Below are positions 17,641-25,920 of a stretch of DNA of 64,000 nucleotides, piece by piece; position 1 is the stretch's first letter, and every line of letters begins with the position of its first letter. The DNA lies in NCBI RefSeq assembly GCF_900243745.1, contig NZ_LT984798.1, positions 3,060,001 through 3,124,000 of the forward strand, read 5' to 3'. The notes beneath the pieces were generated by a model. It ran no database searches. It was not told the DNA's origin and saw only the letters and a list, made by a program, of their open reading frames with translations. Source of the stretch: Desulfovibrio sp. G11 (GTDB taxonomy: Bacteria; Desulfobacterota; Desulfovibrionia; Desulfovibrionales; Desulfovibrionaceae). The position numbers and the translations under genes are program-made.

Positions 17641-17940
17641 CCGGCTCATTTTGTTAAAAATTCTTTAATTAAGATGAATTGTCACATTTTTCAGGGATGG
17701 GAACACAGATCATTCATAAAAAGCCACCAAAATGTATAAAAATATAATATGCTAATATAATTTTACTTTATTGATTTGTGGTCAAGAAAGCTTTTTCCCC
17801 TGTCAATAACCCTGATCTTTCCTACATAAATGTAAAAAATAATCAATCATGCACGCCAAGAAATGGAAGTTATCGTCTTTGCTTCATGTAAATACTAATT
17901 AATATAAACAAGTTATACGTGATCAAAAAGCAACGCCCGT

Positions 17941-17958
17941 CTTGGCACAGATAGTGCT
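17941..17958 (+). promoter_or_regulatory. Sigma-54 (-24/-12) promoter of amt-glnK-glnN
   Basis: TTGGCACAGATAGTGCTT has the invariant GG and GC separated by exactly ten bases, with TTGGCAC matching the -24 element in full. The transcript should start near 17967, which rules out the upstream frame start at 17962 and supports the amt start at 18067. A small hairpin (18032-18048, ACGCACA/TGTGCGT) lies in the leader just before the ribosome site. Confidence 0.88.
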
Positions 17959-18066
17959 TTTATGGAGGTAGGCAACGATATTGTATCGTCGCTGCGGATC
18001 CGGCGCCGGTCCGCTGAAGAGATTCAGCAACACGCACACCTTGTGCGTAATGATCAAGGACGCCCT

Positions 18067-19272
18067 ATGAATGCCCCTGATACTGCCTTTGTCATTATCT
18101 GCGCCACCATGGTCATGCTCATGATTCCGGCTTTGGCCCTGTTTTATGGTGGCCTGGTCCGCGCCCGCAATGTTCTTTCCACCCATATGTATAGCTACGC
18201 CTGCCTTGGGCTTGTTTCCGTCCTTTGGGCGCTTGTGGGCTACACACTGGCCTTTGGCGACGATATGGGCGGACTTGTGGGCAATTTCAGATTTGCTCTG
18301 CTTGACGGGGTGAACGGCAATCCCGCCCCTATGGCGCCGCAGCTGCCGCATACGGTTTTTATGGGCTTTCAATGTATGTTTGCCGTGCTCACGGTAGCCT
18401 TGATTTCAGGAGCGTACGCAGAACGTATGCGTTTTTCTGCCATGCTGCTTTTCTCTGCCTTGTGGCTGGTTCTTGTGTACGCTCCTATGGCTCACTGGGT
18501 GTGGGGCGGAGGCTGGATGGGCCGGATGGGCGCACTGGATTTTGCCGGTGGCGCTGTGGTGCACATGTCTTCGGGAGCCGCCGCGCTTGCCTGCGCCCAA
18601 GCCTTGGGTCCCAGGATTTCAACCGGCTCACGGCATGTTCCCCATAATCTGCCGCTGACGCTTCTCGGTGGCGGTATCCTCTGGTTCGGCTGGTTCGGCT
18701 TTAACGCCGGCAGCGCGCTGGCCGCAGGAACCCTTGCGGGGCAGGCGCTGGTGACAACGCATATGGCGGCGGCATGCGGCATTCTTGGCTGGATAATTGT
18801 TGAATGGAAGCATACGGGCAAGCCTACCAGCCTGGGAGCAATCTCCGGCGCTCTGGCAGGGCTTGTGGCCATTACCCCGGGCGCTGGTTTTGTGGATGTG
18901 CTGCCAGCCATGCTCATAGGCTTTATCGGCGGAATGGTCTGCTACGGCGGTGTATTGCTGAAGAGCCGGTTCGGTTATGACGATGCCCTTGACGTCGTGG
19001 GCATACACGGCCTCGGCGGAACCTGGGGCGCACTGGCTACAGGTTTGTTCGCCAGCGCGGCAGTCAATGGCGTGGACGGTCTTTTTTACGGAAATCCCGG
19101 CCAGGTCTGGATACAGCTTGCATCCATCGCAGGTACCTGGGCTTTTGTTTATGTTGCCACGCGCATCATTGTCCGTCTGGTGGGCGCAATGGTCGGATTG
19201 CGGGTTGCCCCCGAGGAAGAGTACAGCGGCCTTGACCTCGGCGAACACAATGAGCGCGGTTATAATCTGTAA
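18067..19272 (+). CDS. amt: Ammonium transporter Amt
   Basis: A 401-residue polytopic protein of the Amt/Mep/Rh family, which forms trimers conducting ammonia/ammonium across the inner membrane. Eleven hydrophobic segments are visible. Family signatures include MLMIPALALFYGGLVRARNVLS, the pore region AGGAVVHMSSGAAALA with its conserved His, and DDALDVVGIHGLGGTWGALATG with the second His. Start ATG 18067 has AAGGA six bases upstream and lies after the inferred sigma-54 transcription start. It lacks an obvious cleaved signal peptide. glnK follows 18 bp later, the classic amtB-glnK pair in which GlnK blocks Amt when nitrogen is plentiful. Confidence 0.93.
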   Translation: MNAPDTAFVIICATMVMLMIPALALFYGGLVRARNVLSTHMYSYACLGLVSVLWALVGYTLAFGDDMGGLVGNFRFALLDGVNGNPAPMAPQLPHTVFMGFQCMFAVLTVALISGAYAERMRFSAMLLFSALWLVLVYAPMAHWVWGGGWMGRMGALDFAGGAVVHMSSGAAALACAQALGPRISTGSRHVPHNLPLTLLGGGILWFGWFGFNAGSALAAGTLAGQALVTTHMAAACGILGWIIVEWKHTGKPTSLGAISGALAGLVAITPGAGFVDVLPAMLIGFIGGMVCYGGVLLKSRFGYDDALDVVGIHGLGGTWGALATGLFASAAVNGVDGLFYGNPGQVWIQLASIAGTWAFVYVATRIIVRLVGAMVGLRVAPEEEYSGLDLGEHNERGYNL

Positions 19273-19290
19273 TCCGGGAGAGACTGTGTC

Positions 19291-19629
19291 ATGAAGAAGC
19301 TCGAGATAATTATTCGTCCCGGTATGTTTGAAAAAGTCAGGGATGTGCTCTCAGAACTGGGCATACACGGATTGAACTACACAGAAATAAAAGGATTCGG
19401 GCGGCAACGCGGCCATACTGAAGTGTACCGCGGCGCTATAATGCAGGTGGACTGCTTGCCCAAGATAAAAATTGAAATGGTTTTGCATGACAACATGCTT
19501 GAACCGGCAGTGAACGCGGTGATGCTCACTGCACGCACAGGGCAGGTGGGAGACGGAAAGATTTTTATCAGCGCTGTGGAAGATGCCGTGCGCATCCGCA
19601 CAGGTCAACGTGGTGATGCGGCCCTGTAG
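19291..19629 (+). CDS. glnK: PII nitrogen regulatory protein GlnK
   Basis: A 112-residue PII protein. It has MKKLEIIIRPGMFEKVRDVL, the T-loop GFGRQRGHTEVYRGA with the uridylylation tyrosine (TEVYRG), the B-loop TGQVGDGKIF and the C-loop region. The T-loop after YRGA reads IMQVDCLPK. PII trimers sense 2-oxoglutarate and ATP/ADP and here should gate the adjacent Amt channel and perhaps the glutamine synthetase. Whether it is uridylylated depends on a GlnD not seen in this window. It lies between amt and glnN in one apparent operon. Confidence 0.94.
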   Translation: MKKLEIIIRPGMFEKVRDVLSELGIHGLNYTEIKGFGRQRGHTEVYRGAIMQVDCLPKIKIEMVLHDNMLEPAVNAVMLTARTGQVGDGKIFISAVEDAVRIRTGQRGDAAL

Positions 19630-19684
19630 GCCGGAAATTTTAACGGCAAAGCTTCACGTATCCAGGTGATAAAGGAGAAAAGGC

Positions 19685-21877
19685 ATGAGTTCCGTCCGCA
19701 AAAAAGCTTTATTCATGGCCATTAATACCGCCCCTGTAGTCCCCGTGCACAGCGACGGGGCCAGCTGCCGCGCGGAAGACAATTTTGGCCGTTATGTTTT
19801 CGGTCTCTCGACCATGCGAAAACGTCTGCCCAAGGATGTGTACAGCAAGCTCGCCAAAACAATTCGCGATGGCGAGCGCTTGAATCCGGACATTGCCGAC
19901 GTGGTGGCCAATGCCATGAAGGATTGGGCCATAGAAAATGGGGCAACCCATTACACGCACTGGTTTCATCCGATGACGGGTCTTACGGCCGAAAAGCATG
20001 ATGCCTTCCTGTCCCCGACGTCCGACGGGCAGGTCATCAGCGAGTTTTCAGGCAAAATGCTTATCAGCGGCGAACCAGACGCCTCGTCATTCCCTTCGGG
20101 CGGCATCCGCTCCACCTTTGAAGCTCGCGGCTATACCGCCTGGGATCCCAGTGTGCCGGTTTTTATTATTCCTGCACCTTATGGGGCGACACTGCACATC
20201 CCTACATATTTTTACTCGTATTCCGGCGAGGCTCTGGACCGCAAGATTCCGTTGCTGCGTTCCATCTCTGCCTTGTCCCGGCAGGCCATGCGCATACTTC
20301 GCCTTTTCGGCAACGAATCGGCGGCATACGTGCGCGCAATGGTAGGGCCGGAGCAGGAATATTTTCTTGTTGACAAAAACCTTGCGGCCTTGCGGCCCGA
20401 CTTGCTGCTGACAGGACGCACTTTGCTGGGAGCACCGTCAGCCAAAGGGCAGGAGATGGAAGACCATTACTTTGGCGCCATTCCGGCCCGCGTAATGAGC
20501 TTTATGCAGGATGTGGAAAAAGAACTGCTCGCTTTGGGCATTCCTGCAAAAACAAGACACAATGAGGTAGCCCCGGGGCAGTTTGAGCTGGCTCCGGTTT
20601 ACGAAGAGGCCAACATTGCCTGTGACCATAACATGCTCACAATGAACATGATGCGGCATATGGCCGCACGGCACGGCTTTATCTGCCTGCTGCATGAAAA
20701 ACCCTTTGCCGGTGTAAACGGTAGCGGCAAGCATAATAACTGGTCAATGAGTGATTCTGACGGCCAGAACCTGCTCAACCCCGGAACAACGCCGCAAGAT
20801 AATGCGCAGTTTCTGGTGTTTCTGGCCGCGGTGCTGCGTGCGGTACATAAGCACGGCACAGCTTTGCGGCTCGGAACCATCGGTGCGGGCAATGATCATC
20901 GGCTTGGCGCCAACGAGGCTCCTCCGGCCATTCTTTCCGTCTACCTCGGTGAGCAGCTCACCGGGGTGCTGGACGGCATCATCAGCGGACACGGTCCGAA
21001 AAGTAAAAAAAGTGGCTTTATGGAGGTGGGAGTTTCAACACTGCCGCCCTTGCCGGTGGATCTTTCCGACCGTAACCGGACTAGCCCTTTCGCATTTACG
21101 GGCAACAAGTTTGAATTCCGTTCCGTTGGCGCATCGCAGTCGGTTGCCCCGGTCAACATTGTCCTCAACGCCGCTGTTGCCTGCGCCCTGGATGACATCG
21201 CTACCGAGCTTGAAGCGTCCATATCTGCCGGAGCCGATCTCAATGCTGCACTTCAGGAATTGCTGCCGCGCGTGTTTAAAGCGCACATGCCGGTTGTTTT
21301 TAACGGAAACGGATATGCCGAATCGTGGAAAGCCGAAGCAGCCAGGCGCGGTTTGCCCAATCACAACAATACGGTAACAGCTCTGGAACATTATAGTGAT
21401 CCGGACGTCATGAATGTTTTTCTGCGACACGGCATACTCACAGAGCGTGAAATACTTTCGCGCCAGGAAATACTGCTTGAAAACTACTGCAAAACGATCT
21501 GCATTGAAGGAAATCTGATGCTGGACATGCTGCGCACTTCAGTCTTGCCCCAATGTCTTGAGGCGCAATCACGCGCAGCCGATGCGGTTATCAAGACGCG
21601 CGCTGTATCAGGAGAAAATATGGCTGTAGCCGAAGAAAAATATTTCAATAAATTACACACATGTATTTTCGAGCTGCAGAACAGTATGGACGATCTGGAA
21701 CATGCCATTGCCAGAACAGTTACAAGCAATGGTGTTCTGGAGGAGGCCAAAGCGGCCAGAGATGGCATTCTTACTGCCATGAACGGGTGTCGTGAACATG
21801 CCGATAGCCTTGAAGGGCTTGTTGACGACACCCTGTGGGTGCTGCCCAAATATGCAGAATTGCTGTGGTCGCATTAA
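19685..21877 (+). CDS. glnN: Glutamine synthetase type III
   Basis: At 730 residues this is far longer than GSI and matches the GSIII (GlnN) family. Visible family motifs are ATHYTHWFHPMTG, SFPSGGIRSTFEARGYTAWDP, GPEQEYFLVDK, NEVAPGQFELAP, and NGSGKHNNWSM in the ATP/glutamate-binding region. The reaction is ATP-dependent amidation of glutamate. An AAGGAG sequence precedes ATG 19685. Placement after amt-glnK under a sigma-54 promoter makes this a nitrogen-limitation operon. Downstream sequence forms nested hairpins and then an IS insertion about 275 bp after the stop. Confidence 0.95.
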   Translation: MSSVRKKALFMAINTAPVVPVHSDGASCRAEDNFGRYVFGLSTMRKRLPKDVYSKLAKTIRDGERLNPDIADVVANAMKDWAIENGATHYTHWFHPMTGLTAEKHDAFLSPTSDGQVISEFSGKMLISGEPDASSFPSGGIRSTFEARGYTAWDPSVPVFIIPAPYGATLHIPTYFYSYSGEALDRKIPLLRSISALSRQAMRILRLFGNESAAYVRAMVGPEQEYFLVDKNLAALRPDLLLTGRTLLGAPSAKGQEMEDHYFGAIPARVMSFMQDVEKELLALGIPAKTRHNEVAPGQFELAPVYEEANIACDHNMLTMNMMRHMAARHGFICLLHEKPFAGVNGSGKHNNWSMSDSDGQNLLNPGTTPQDNAQFLVFLAAVLRAVHKHGTALRLGTIGAGNDHRLGANEAPPAILSVYLGEQLTGVLDGIISGHGPKSKKSGFMEVGVSTLPPLPVDLSDRNRTSPFAFTGNKFEFRSVGASQSVAPVNIVLNAAVACALDDIATELEASISAGADLNAALQELLPRVFKAHMPVVFNGNGYAESWKAEAARRGLPNHNNTVTALEHYSDPDVMNVFLRHGILTEREILSRQEILLENYCKTICIEGNLMLDMLRTSVLPQCLEAQSRAADAVIKTRAVSGENMAVAEEKYFNKLHTCIFELQNSMDDLEHAIARTVTSNGVLEEAKAARDGILTAMNGCREHADSLEGLVDDTLWVLPKYAELLWSH

Positions 21878-22021
21878 AGCTGGTGAACCTCAGTATTGTT
21901 CCAAAAAAACATTGTGGAAAGGTAGATCAGCAACAGTTTTTGAAAAGTTGATGGCAGAAGCCTCATCCCGGGGGGGAGCGTGGCTTTCGTGTCGTCAGCC
22001 CTTGCGCATGCTGCAGGGGGC

Positions 22022-22101
22022 CTCCGGACGGCGCCGTTTGCCGCAACAAACGGACCTGGCCGGAGCCACAAGGCGGAGAGTCTGGCGGCTCTTCGCCTTT
22101 C
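22022..22101 (+). terminator. Nested and adjacent hairpins after glnN
   Basis: CTCCGG (22022-22027) pairs with CCGGAG (22060-22065), enclosing CCGTTTG (22034-22040) paired with CAAACGG (22047-22053). A second hairpin, AAGGCG-AGAG with CTCT-CGCCTT (22070-22099), ends in TTTCATT. The second is a plausible terminator for the amt operon; the first is an unexplained structured element. Confidence 0.45.
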
Positions 22102-22144
22102 ATTGCGGCGCGGGGCCACCGCGTTTACTTTTGATTTGAATGGG

Positions 22145-22153
22145 AATACTTTC
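22145..22153. repeat. Target-site duplication, left, of IS-A copy 1
   Basis: AATACTTTC is repeated directly at 23414-23422 on the other side of the element, marking a simple transposition event. Confidence 0.9.
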
Positions 22154-23413
22154 CATTGCTGTCCGGCTAAGGGGTAACAAAAAAGTCCAAAATCTCAGCA
22201 GTATGTGGTATAAGAAGTTACCACAACAACTTGCCACACAAGGAGATTTTGGACTTGAGCCATCATACTACACTCTTCTCTCAACTGCTATCCCTGATAC
22301 CGGGACATGTTTTTGAAAAACTCGAACGCAAGCACAAAACTGGCCGCTCTTCACGCCAATTTGGATTCAAGGAGCAATTCACCGTCATGGCCTTTATCCA
22401 ACTCGCTGCAAGGCGCTCTTTACGCGATGGGCTTCGCGCCTTGGAGGCGGCCAAGAGACGGCTGTATCACCTCGGCTTGAAATCAGTAGCGCGTTCCACG
22501 GTTGCCGATGCCAACAATTCAAGGCCTGTGGAATTTTTCAAAGACCTGTTCGCTGAAATGTATGGCCTGTGCCATCTTCGTGCGCCTCGTCACAAATTCC
22601 GCTTCAAGTGCAAGCTGTACAGCATGGACGCCACCACCATCAGCCTATGCCTGTCCATCTTTCCCTGGGCGTCGTTCCGGCGGAACAAGGCTGGCGTGAA
22701 AGTAAATACCGTGCTTGACCACGATGGCTACATTCCCGCTTTTCTCGATATCAACAATGCCAAAACCCACGAAAGCCGCATGGCCAAAAGTCTTTCATTG
22801 CCAAAGGGTTCCATCGTCACCTTCGATAAAGGCTATATCTGCTATTCCTGGTTTCGCATGTTGACCGCGAAGGGCATTTTCTTCGTAACCCGACTGAAGA
22901 GCAATGCTGCCTATAAGCTCGTTGATCGCCGCGCCGTAGACCGGAAAACCGGGGTCACGTCCGATCACATCATTGACGTGAGCAGCCGGGGAAAAACCAC
23001 TCGTCTACGCAGAATCGGCTATCGCGATGCGAAAACCGGCAAACGGTACGAATTTTTGACCAACCATTTCCGCCTGTCCGCCAAGACAATTGCTGATATC
23101 TATAAAGAACGCTGGCAAATTGAAATATTCTTCCGCGAAGTCAAACAAAATCTGCATATTAAAAGCTTTGTCGGGCGCTCGGAGAATGCGGTGCACATCC
23201 AGATTTATACGGCCCTGACCGTGTATTTACTCCTGGCCTATCAGAAATTCCTGAGCAAGCTTGGGCTGTCGGTGCAACAACTCTTCGAGCTCATTTGCTT
23301 GAATCTGTTCGGCAAGGATTCTCTGGAAGAACTTCTGAATCCACGAAGACGAAAAACTATAAACACCTATAGTTATAGCCTGTTAGCTATGGGTGCTTAA
23401 CCGGACAACATTG
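22154..23413 (+). mobile_element. IS4-family insertion sequence IS-A, complete copy 1
   Basis: The 1260-bp element is bounded by imperfect inverted repeats: left CATTGCTGTCCGGCTAAG, right (reverse complement) CAATGTTGTCCGGTTAAG, 15 of 18 matching. A 9-bp direct repeat AATACTTTC flanks it. It holds one transposase gene. The sequence agrees with the copy at 35567-36826 apart from one silent difference I noticed near the 3' end of the transposase, so spread within this genome is recent. It sits between glnN and dapF. Confidence 0.93.
22255..23400 (+). CDS. IS4-family transposase (IS-A copy 1)
   Basis: A 381-residue DDE transposase. The N-terminal segment (HTTLFSQLLSLIPGHVFEKL) is of the DUF4372 type. 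The catalytic Asp residues lie in LYSMDATTISL and SIVTFDKGY, and the IS4 signature Y-x2-R-x3-E-x6-K is YKERWQIEIFFREVK. The open frame begins with TTG at 22231, but AGGAG at 22241-22245 sits nine bases before TTG 22255, and the related IS-B has ATG at the equivalent place, so 22255 is chosen. The gene looks intact and probably active. Confidence 0.93.
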   Translation: MSHHTTLFSQLLSLIPGHVFEKLERKHKTGRSSRQFGFKEQFTVMAFIQLAARRSLRDGLRALEAAKRRLYHLGLKSVARSTVADANNSRPVEFFKDLFAEMYGLCHLRAPRHKFRFKCKLYSMDATTISLCLSIFPWASFRRNKAGVKVNTVLDHDGYIPAFLDINNAKTHESRMAKSLSLPKGSIVTFDKGYICYSWFRMLTAKGIFFVTRLKSNAAYKLVDRRAVDRKTGVTSDHIIDVSSRGKTTRLRRIGYRDAKTGKRYEFLTNHFRLSAKTIADIYKERWQIEIFFREVKQNLHIKSFVGRSENAVHIQIYTALTVYLLLAYQKFLSKLGLSVQQLFELICLNLFGKDSLEELLNPRRRKTINTYSYSLLAMGA

Positions 23414-23439
23414 AATACTTTCCTTATACATCATATTGT
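23411..23439 (+). promoter_or_regulatory. Candidate hybrid IS/host promoter for dapF
   Basis: TTGAAT (23411-23416) is formed by the last three bases of IS-A plus AAT of the target duplication. TATTGT (23434-23439) lies 17 bp downstream, and the dapF start is 53 bp further on. Each hexamer matches four of six consensus positions. Confidence 0.45.
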
Positions 23440-23492
23440 CAAAGATGTTTTTTAGGGGCGTTTGAGTGCCCTTGAAAGAAAAAGGAGTGACT

Positions 23493-24356
23493 ATGGCTGT
23501 GGCATTGCGCTTTACGAAGATGCAGGGCATCGGCAATGACTATGTTTATATCAACGGCTTTCAAGAGCGTATTGACAGCCCGGGAGAGCTCGCCAGAAAA
23601 ATCAGTGATCGGCATTTCGGCATCGGGTCTGACGGGCTTGTGCTTATTTTGCCATCAGCGACGGCCGATGTGCGCATGCGTATGTTCAATGCTGACGGCT
23701 CTGAATCGGAAATGTGCGGCAACGCAGTGCGTTGCGTGGGAAAATATGTTTATGATCACGGCATACAGGTCAAAGACGTTATCACGGTAGAAACCCGCGC
23801 GGGCGTCAAGATTGTTCGCCTGCTGTTTGAAGCGGGAAAAGTTTGCGGTGCGACTGTCGATATGGGGGAACCTGAACTGCATCCTGCCAGAATTCCTGTA
23901 CTCACCGAAACCTCCGGAGACGGCAGCCAGCAGCGTTTTGTGGCCCGCCCCGTGGACGTAAACGGTCAACTATACGAAATAACAGCTGTATCGATGGGCA
24001 ATCCTCACGCCGTCATTTTTATGAAGGGTATTGACGACCTTGATCTTCCCCGTATCGGGCCGCGTTTTGAACATCACCCTTTGTTCCCAAAACGCACCAA
24101 TACGGAGTTTGCGGAGGTCATCTCTTCCACCAAGGTGCGCATGCGCGTTTGGGAGCGCGGAGCAGGCGAAACGCTTGCCTGCGGAACCGGAGCCTGCGCC
24201 GTTGCCGTTGCCTGCGTGCTGAACGGGTACGCCGGGCGTGATGTGGAGGTGGAGCTTAAGGGCGGTTCCTTACATATCCACTGGGATGAAGCCAGTAACC
24301 ACGTATACATGACCGGCGGCGCGGTGACCGTTTTTTCCGGCGAATACTACATTTGA
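23493..24356 (+). CDS. dapF: Diaminopimelate epimerase
   Basis: Converts L,L- to meso-diaminopimelate for lysine and peptidoglycan synthesis. The 287-residue product has the N-terminal [15 protein letters not shown] motif and both catalytic cysteines, in [10 protein letters not shown] and [11 protein letters not shown]. Start ATG 23493 is preceded by AAAGGAG (23481-23487). dapL follows immediately. The upstream region has been altered by an IS-A insertion ending 79 bp before the start, so its native promoter may be displaced or rebuilt. Confidence 0.96.
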   Translation: MAVALRFTKMQGIGNDYVYINGFQERIDSPGELARKISDRHFGIGSDGLVLILPSATADVRMRMFNADGSESEMCGNAVRCVGKYVYDHGIQVKDVITVETRAGVKIVRLLFEAGKVCGATVDMGEPELHPARIPVLTETSGDGSQQRFVARPVDVNGQLYEITAVSMGNPHAVIFMKGIDDLDLPRIGPRFEHHPLFPKRTNTEFAEVISSTKVRMRVWERGAGETLACGTGACAVAVACVLNGYAGRDVEVELKGGSLHIHWDEASNHVYMTGGAVTVFSGEYYI

Positions 24357-24376
24357 ACCAGAATGAAGAGGATGGC

Positions 24377-25603
24377 ATGGCTACCGTAAACAGCAATTTT
24401 CTCAAACTCCAGAGCAATTATCTTTTTGCGGACATCGCCCGTAAGGTTACGGCTTTTAAGAATGCCAACCCCGACAGGCGCGTGATCAGCCTGGGCATAG
24501 GCGATGTTACACGTCCCTTGCCGTCTGCTGTCATCCAGGCTTTGCACAAGGCCGTGGATGAAATGGGTGATGCTACGCTTTTTCGCGGATATGGTCCAGA
24601 ACAGGGGTATGCTTTTTTGCGTGACGTCATTATGCAGTATGACTACAAGGTGCGTGGCGTTACCCTTGCCCCCGACGAAATATTCGTCAGCGATGGCGCG
24701 AAACCCGATGTGGGAAATTTTCAGGAGCTTTTCGCTCAGGACAGCATCGTGGCAGTTACCGACCCGGTGTACCCGGTATATGTCGACTCCAATGTTATGG
24801 CAGGGCGTTCGGGCGAAATAAAGGACAGTCAGTGGAGCAGAATTGTCTATCTGCCGTGCATAAAAGAAAATGACTTCGTGCCGGACTTTCCTGCCGTCCG
24901 GCCGGATATGATCTATCTTTGCTATCCCAATAATCCTACAGGCACGGTGCTTTCACGTGCGGCTTTGCAAGGATGGGTGGAGTACGCCAGACGCGAGGGT
25001 TGCGTTATTCTGTATGATTCCGCCTATGAAGCTTTTATCACCGAAGCTGACATTCCTCACAGCATTTACGAAATTGATGGTGCGGAAGAAGTTGCAGTGG
25101 AGTTTCGCAGCTTTTCAAAAACCGCCGGATTTACCGGCCTGCGCTGCGCCTATACCGTGGTACCCAAGGCTCTGCGCATCAGTGACGGCAAGAGCGGCTC
25201 TGTAAGCCTGAACGCGCTTTGGAATCGTCGTCAATGCACCAAGTACAACGGTTGCCCCTATATTGTGCAGCGTGCCGCCGAAGCCGTGTATAGCGAACGG
25301 GGACAAAGTGAAATCATGGGGATCATTGCAGGTTATCAACGCAATGCCACCATGTTGCGCACGGCGGCAAGTGAAATGGGTTTTGCCGTATACGGTGGCG
25401 TGAACGCTCCCTATATCTGGTTACGTGTGCCTGACAACACAGATTCCTGGGGATTTTTTGACAGGCTGCTGCAGCAGGCAGGGCTGGTCTGCACTCCGGG
25501 CGCAGGTTTTGGCATTTCGGGCGAGGGCTATGTGCGCCTGACGGCATTCGGCTCGCCTGAAGATACGGAAGAAGCCATACATAGGCTGCGCTCCCTGTGC
25601 TGA
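24377..25603 (+). CDS. dapL: L,L-diaminopimelate aminotransferase
   Basis: A 408-residue PLP enzyme of the class I/II aminotransferase fold. It converts tetrahydrodipicolinate directly to L,L-diaminopimelate using glutamate, bypassing the DapC/D/E steps. Diagnostic sequence includes [50 protein letters not shown] and the PLP-lysine region [20 protein letters not shown] 24377 has a purine-rich GAAGAGG upstream; a frame from TTG 24353 overlapping the dapF stop is less likely. The dapF-dapL pair feeds meso-DAP synthesis, and the pathway starts with LysC encoded at 10-11 kb. Confidence 0.95.
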   Translation: MATVNSNFLKLQSNYLFADIARKVTAFKNANPDRRVISLGIGDVTRPLPSAVIQALHKAVDEMGDATLFRGYGPEQGYAFLRDVIMQYDYKVRGVTLAPDEIFVSDGAKPDVGNFQELFAQDSIVAVTDPVYPVYVDSNVMAGRSGEIKDSQWSRIVYLPCIKENDFVPDFPAVRPDMIYLCYPNNPTGTVLSRAALQGWVEYARREGCVILYDSAYEAFITEADIPHSIYEIDGAEEVAVEFRSFSKTAGFTGLRCAYTVVPKALRISDGKSGSVSLNALWNRRQCTKYNGCPYIVQRAAEAVYSERGQSEIMGIIAGYQRNATMLRTAASEMGFAVYGGVNAPYIWLRVPDNTDSWGFFDRLLQQAGLVCTPGAGFGISGEGYVRLTAFGSPEDTEEAIHRLRSLC

Positions 25604-25693
25604 TATTATACTGGCCTGATTGTGGAAAATGATTGAAGGTCGCGGGCTGCCTTGCATTCGTCGCACAAGCCTTCGGGGTTTGCGGTCTCAAAC

Positions 25694-25738
25694 AGGGCGG
25701 GACAACTGTTATGCTTTGTTGTCCCGCCCTGCCTTTTT
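25694..25738 (+). terminator. Intrinsic terminator of dapF-dapL
   Basis: A 13-bp perfect stem (25694-25706 with 25718-25730) is followed by GCCTTTTT, 90 bp after the dapL stop and 20 bp before the IS remnant. Confidence 0.93.
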
Positions 25739-25758
25739 GAGCATATTATATAGCCATA

Positions 25759-25920
25759 CATTGCTGTCCGGCTAAGGGGTAACAAAAAAGTCCAAAATCT
25801 CAGCAGTATGTGGTATAAGAAGTTACCACAACAACTTGCCACACAAGGAGATTTTGGACTTGAGCCATCATACTACACTCTTCTCTCAACTGCTATCCCT
25901 GATACCGGGACATGTTTTTG
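25759..25920 (+). mobile_element. IS-A left-end remnant (162 bp)
   Basis: These 162 bp match the first 162 bp of IS-A (22154-22315), including the left inverted repeat, the TTG start and about 20 transposase codons. The match stops abruptly where IS-B begins. The rest of this IS-A copy and any target duplication are absent. Confidence 0.93.

Larger units (their letters stand above)
17308..17940. other. Long AT-rich intergenic region upstream of amt
   Basis: About 760 bp separate the activator gene from the amt start. The right half (about 17600-17930) is much richer in A and T than its surroundings and could hold enhancer sites. I searched by eye for TGT-N10-ACA (NifA) and NtrC-like dyads and found none. 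Three loosely similar ATGTA(A/T)A motifs lie near 17732, 17830 and 17886. Confidence 0.5.

Noticed and set aside
17600-17940. NifA (TGT-N10-ACA) or NtrC upstream sites
   Set aside because: Every TGT in the region was checked by eye and none has ACA ten bases on; no NtrC-type dyad was found.
17962-18066. Extended N-terminus of Amt from 17962
   Set aside because: The codons lie at or before the transcription start predicted from the sigma-54 promoter, and a good Shine-Dalgarno precedes ATG 18067.
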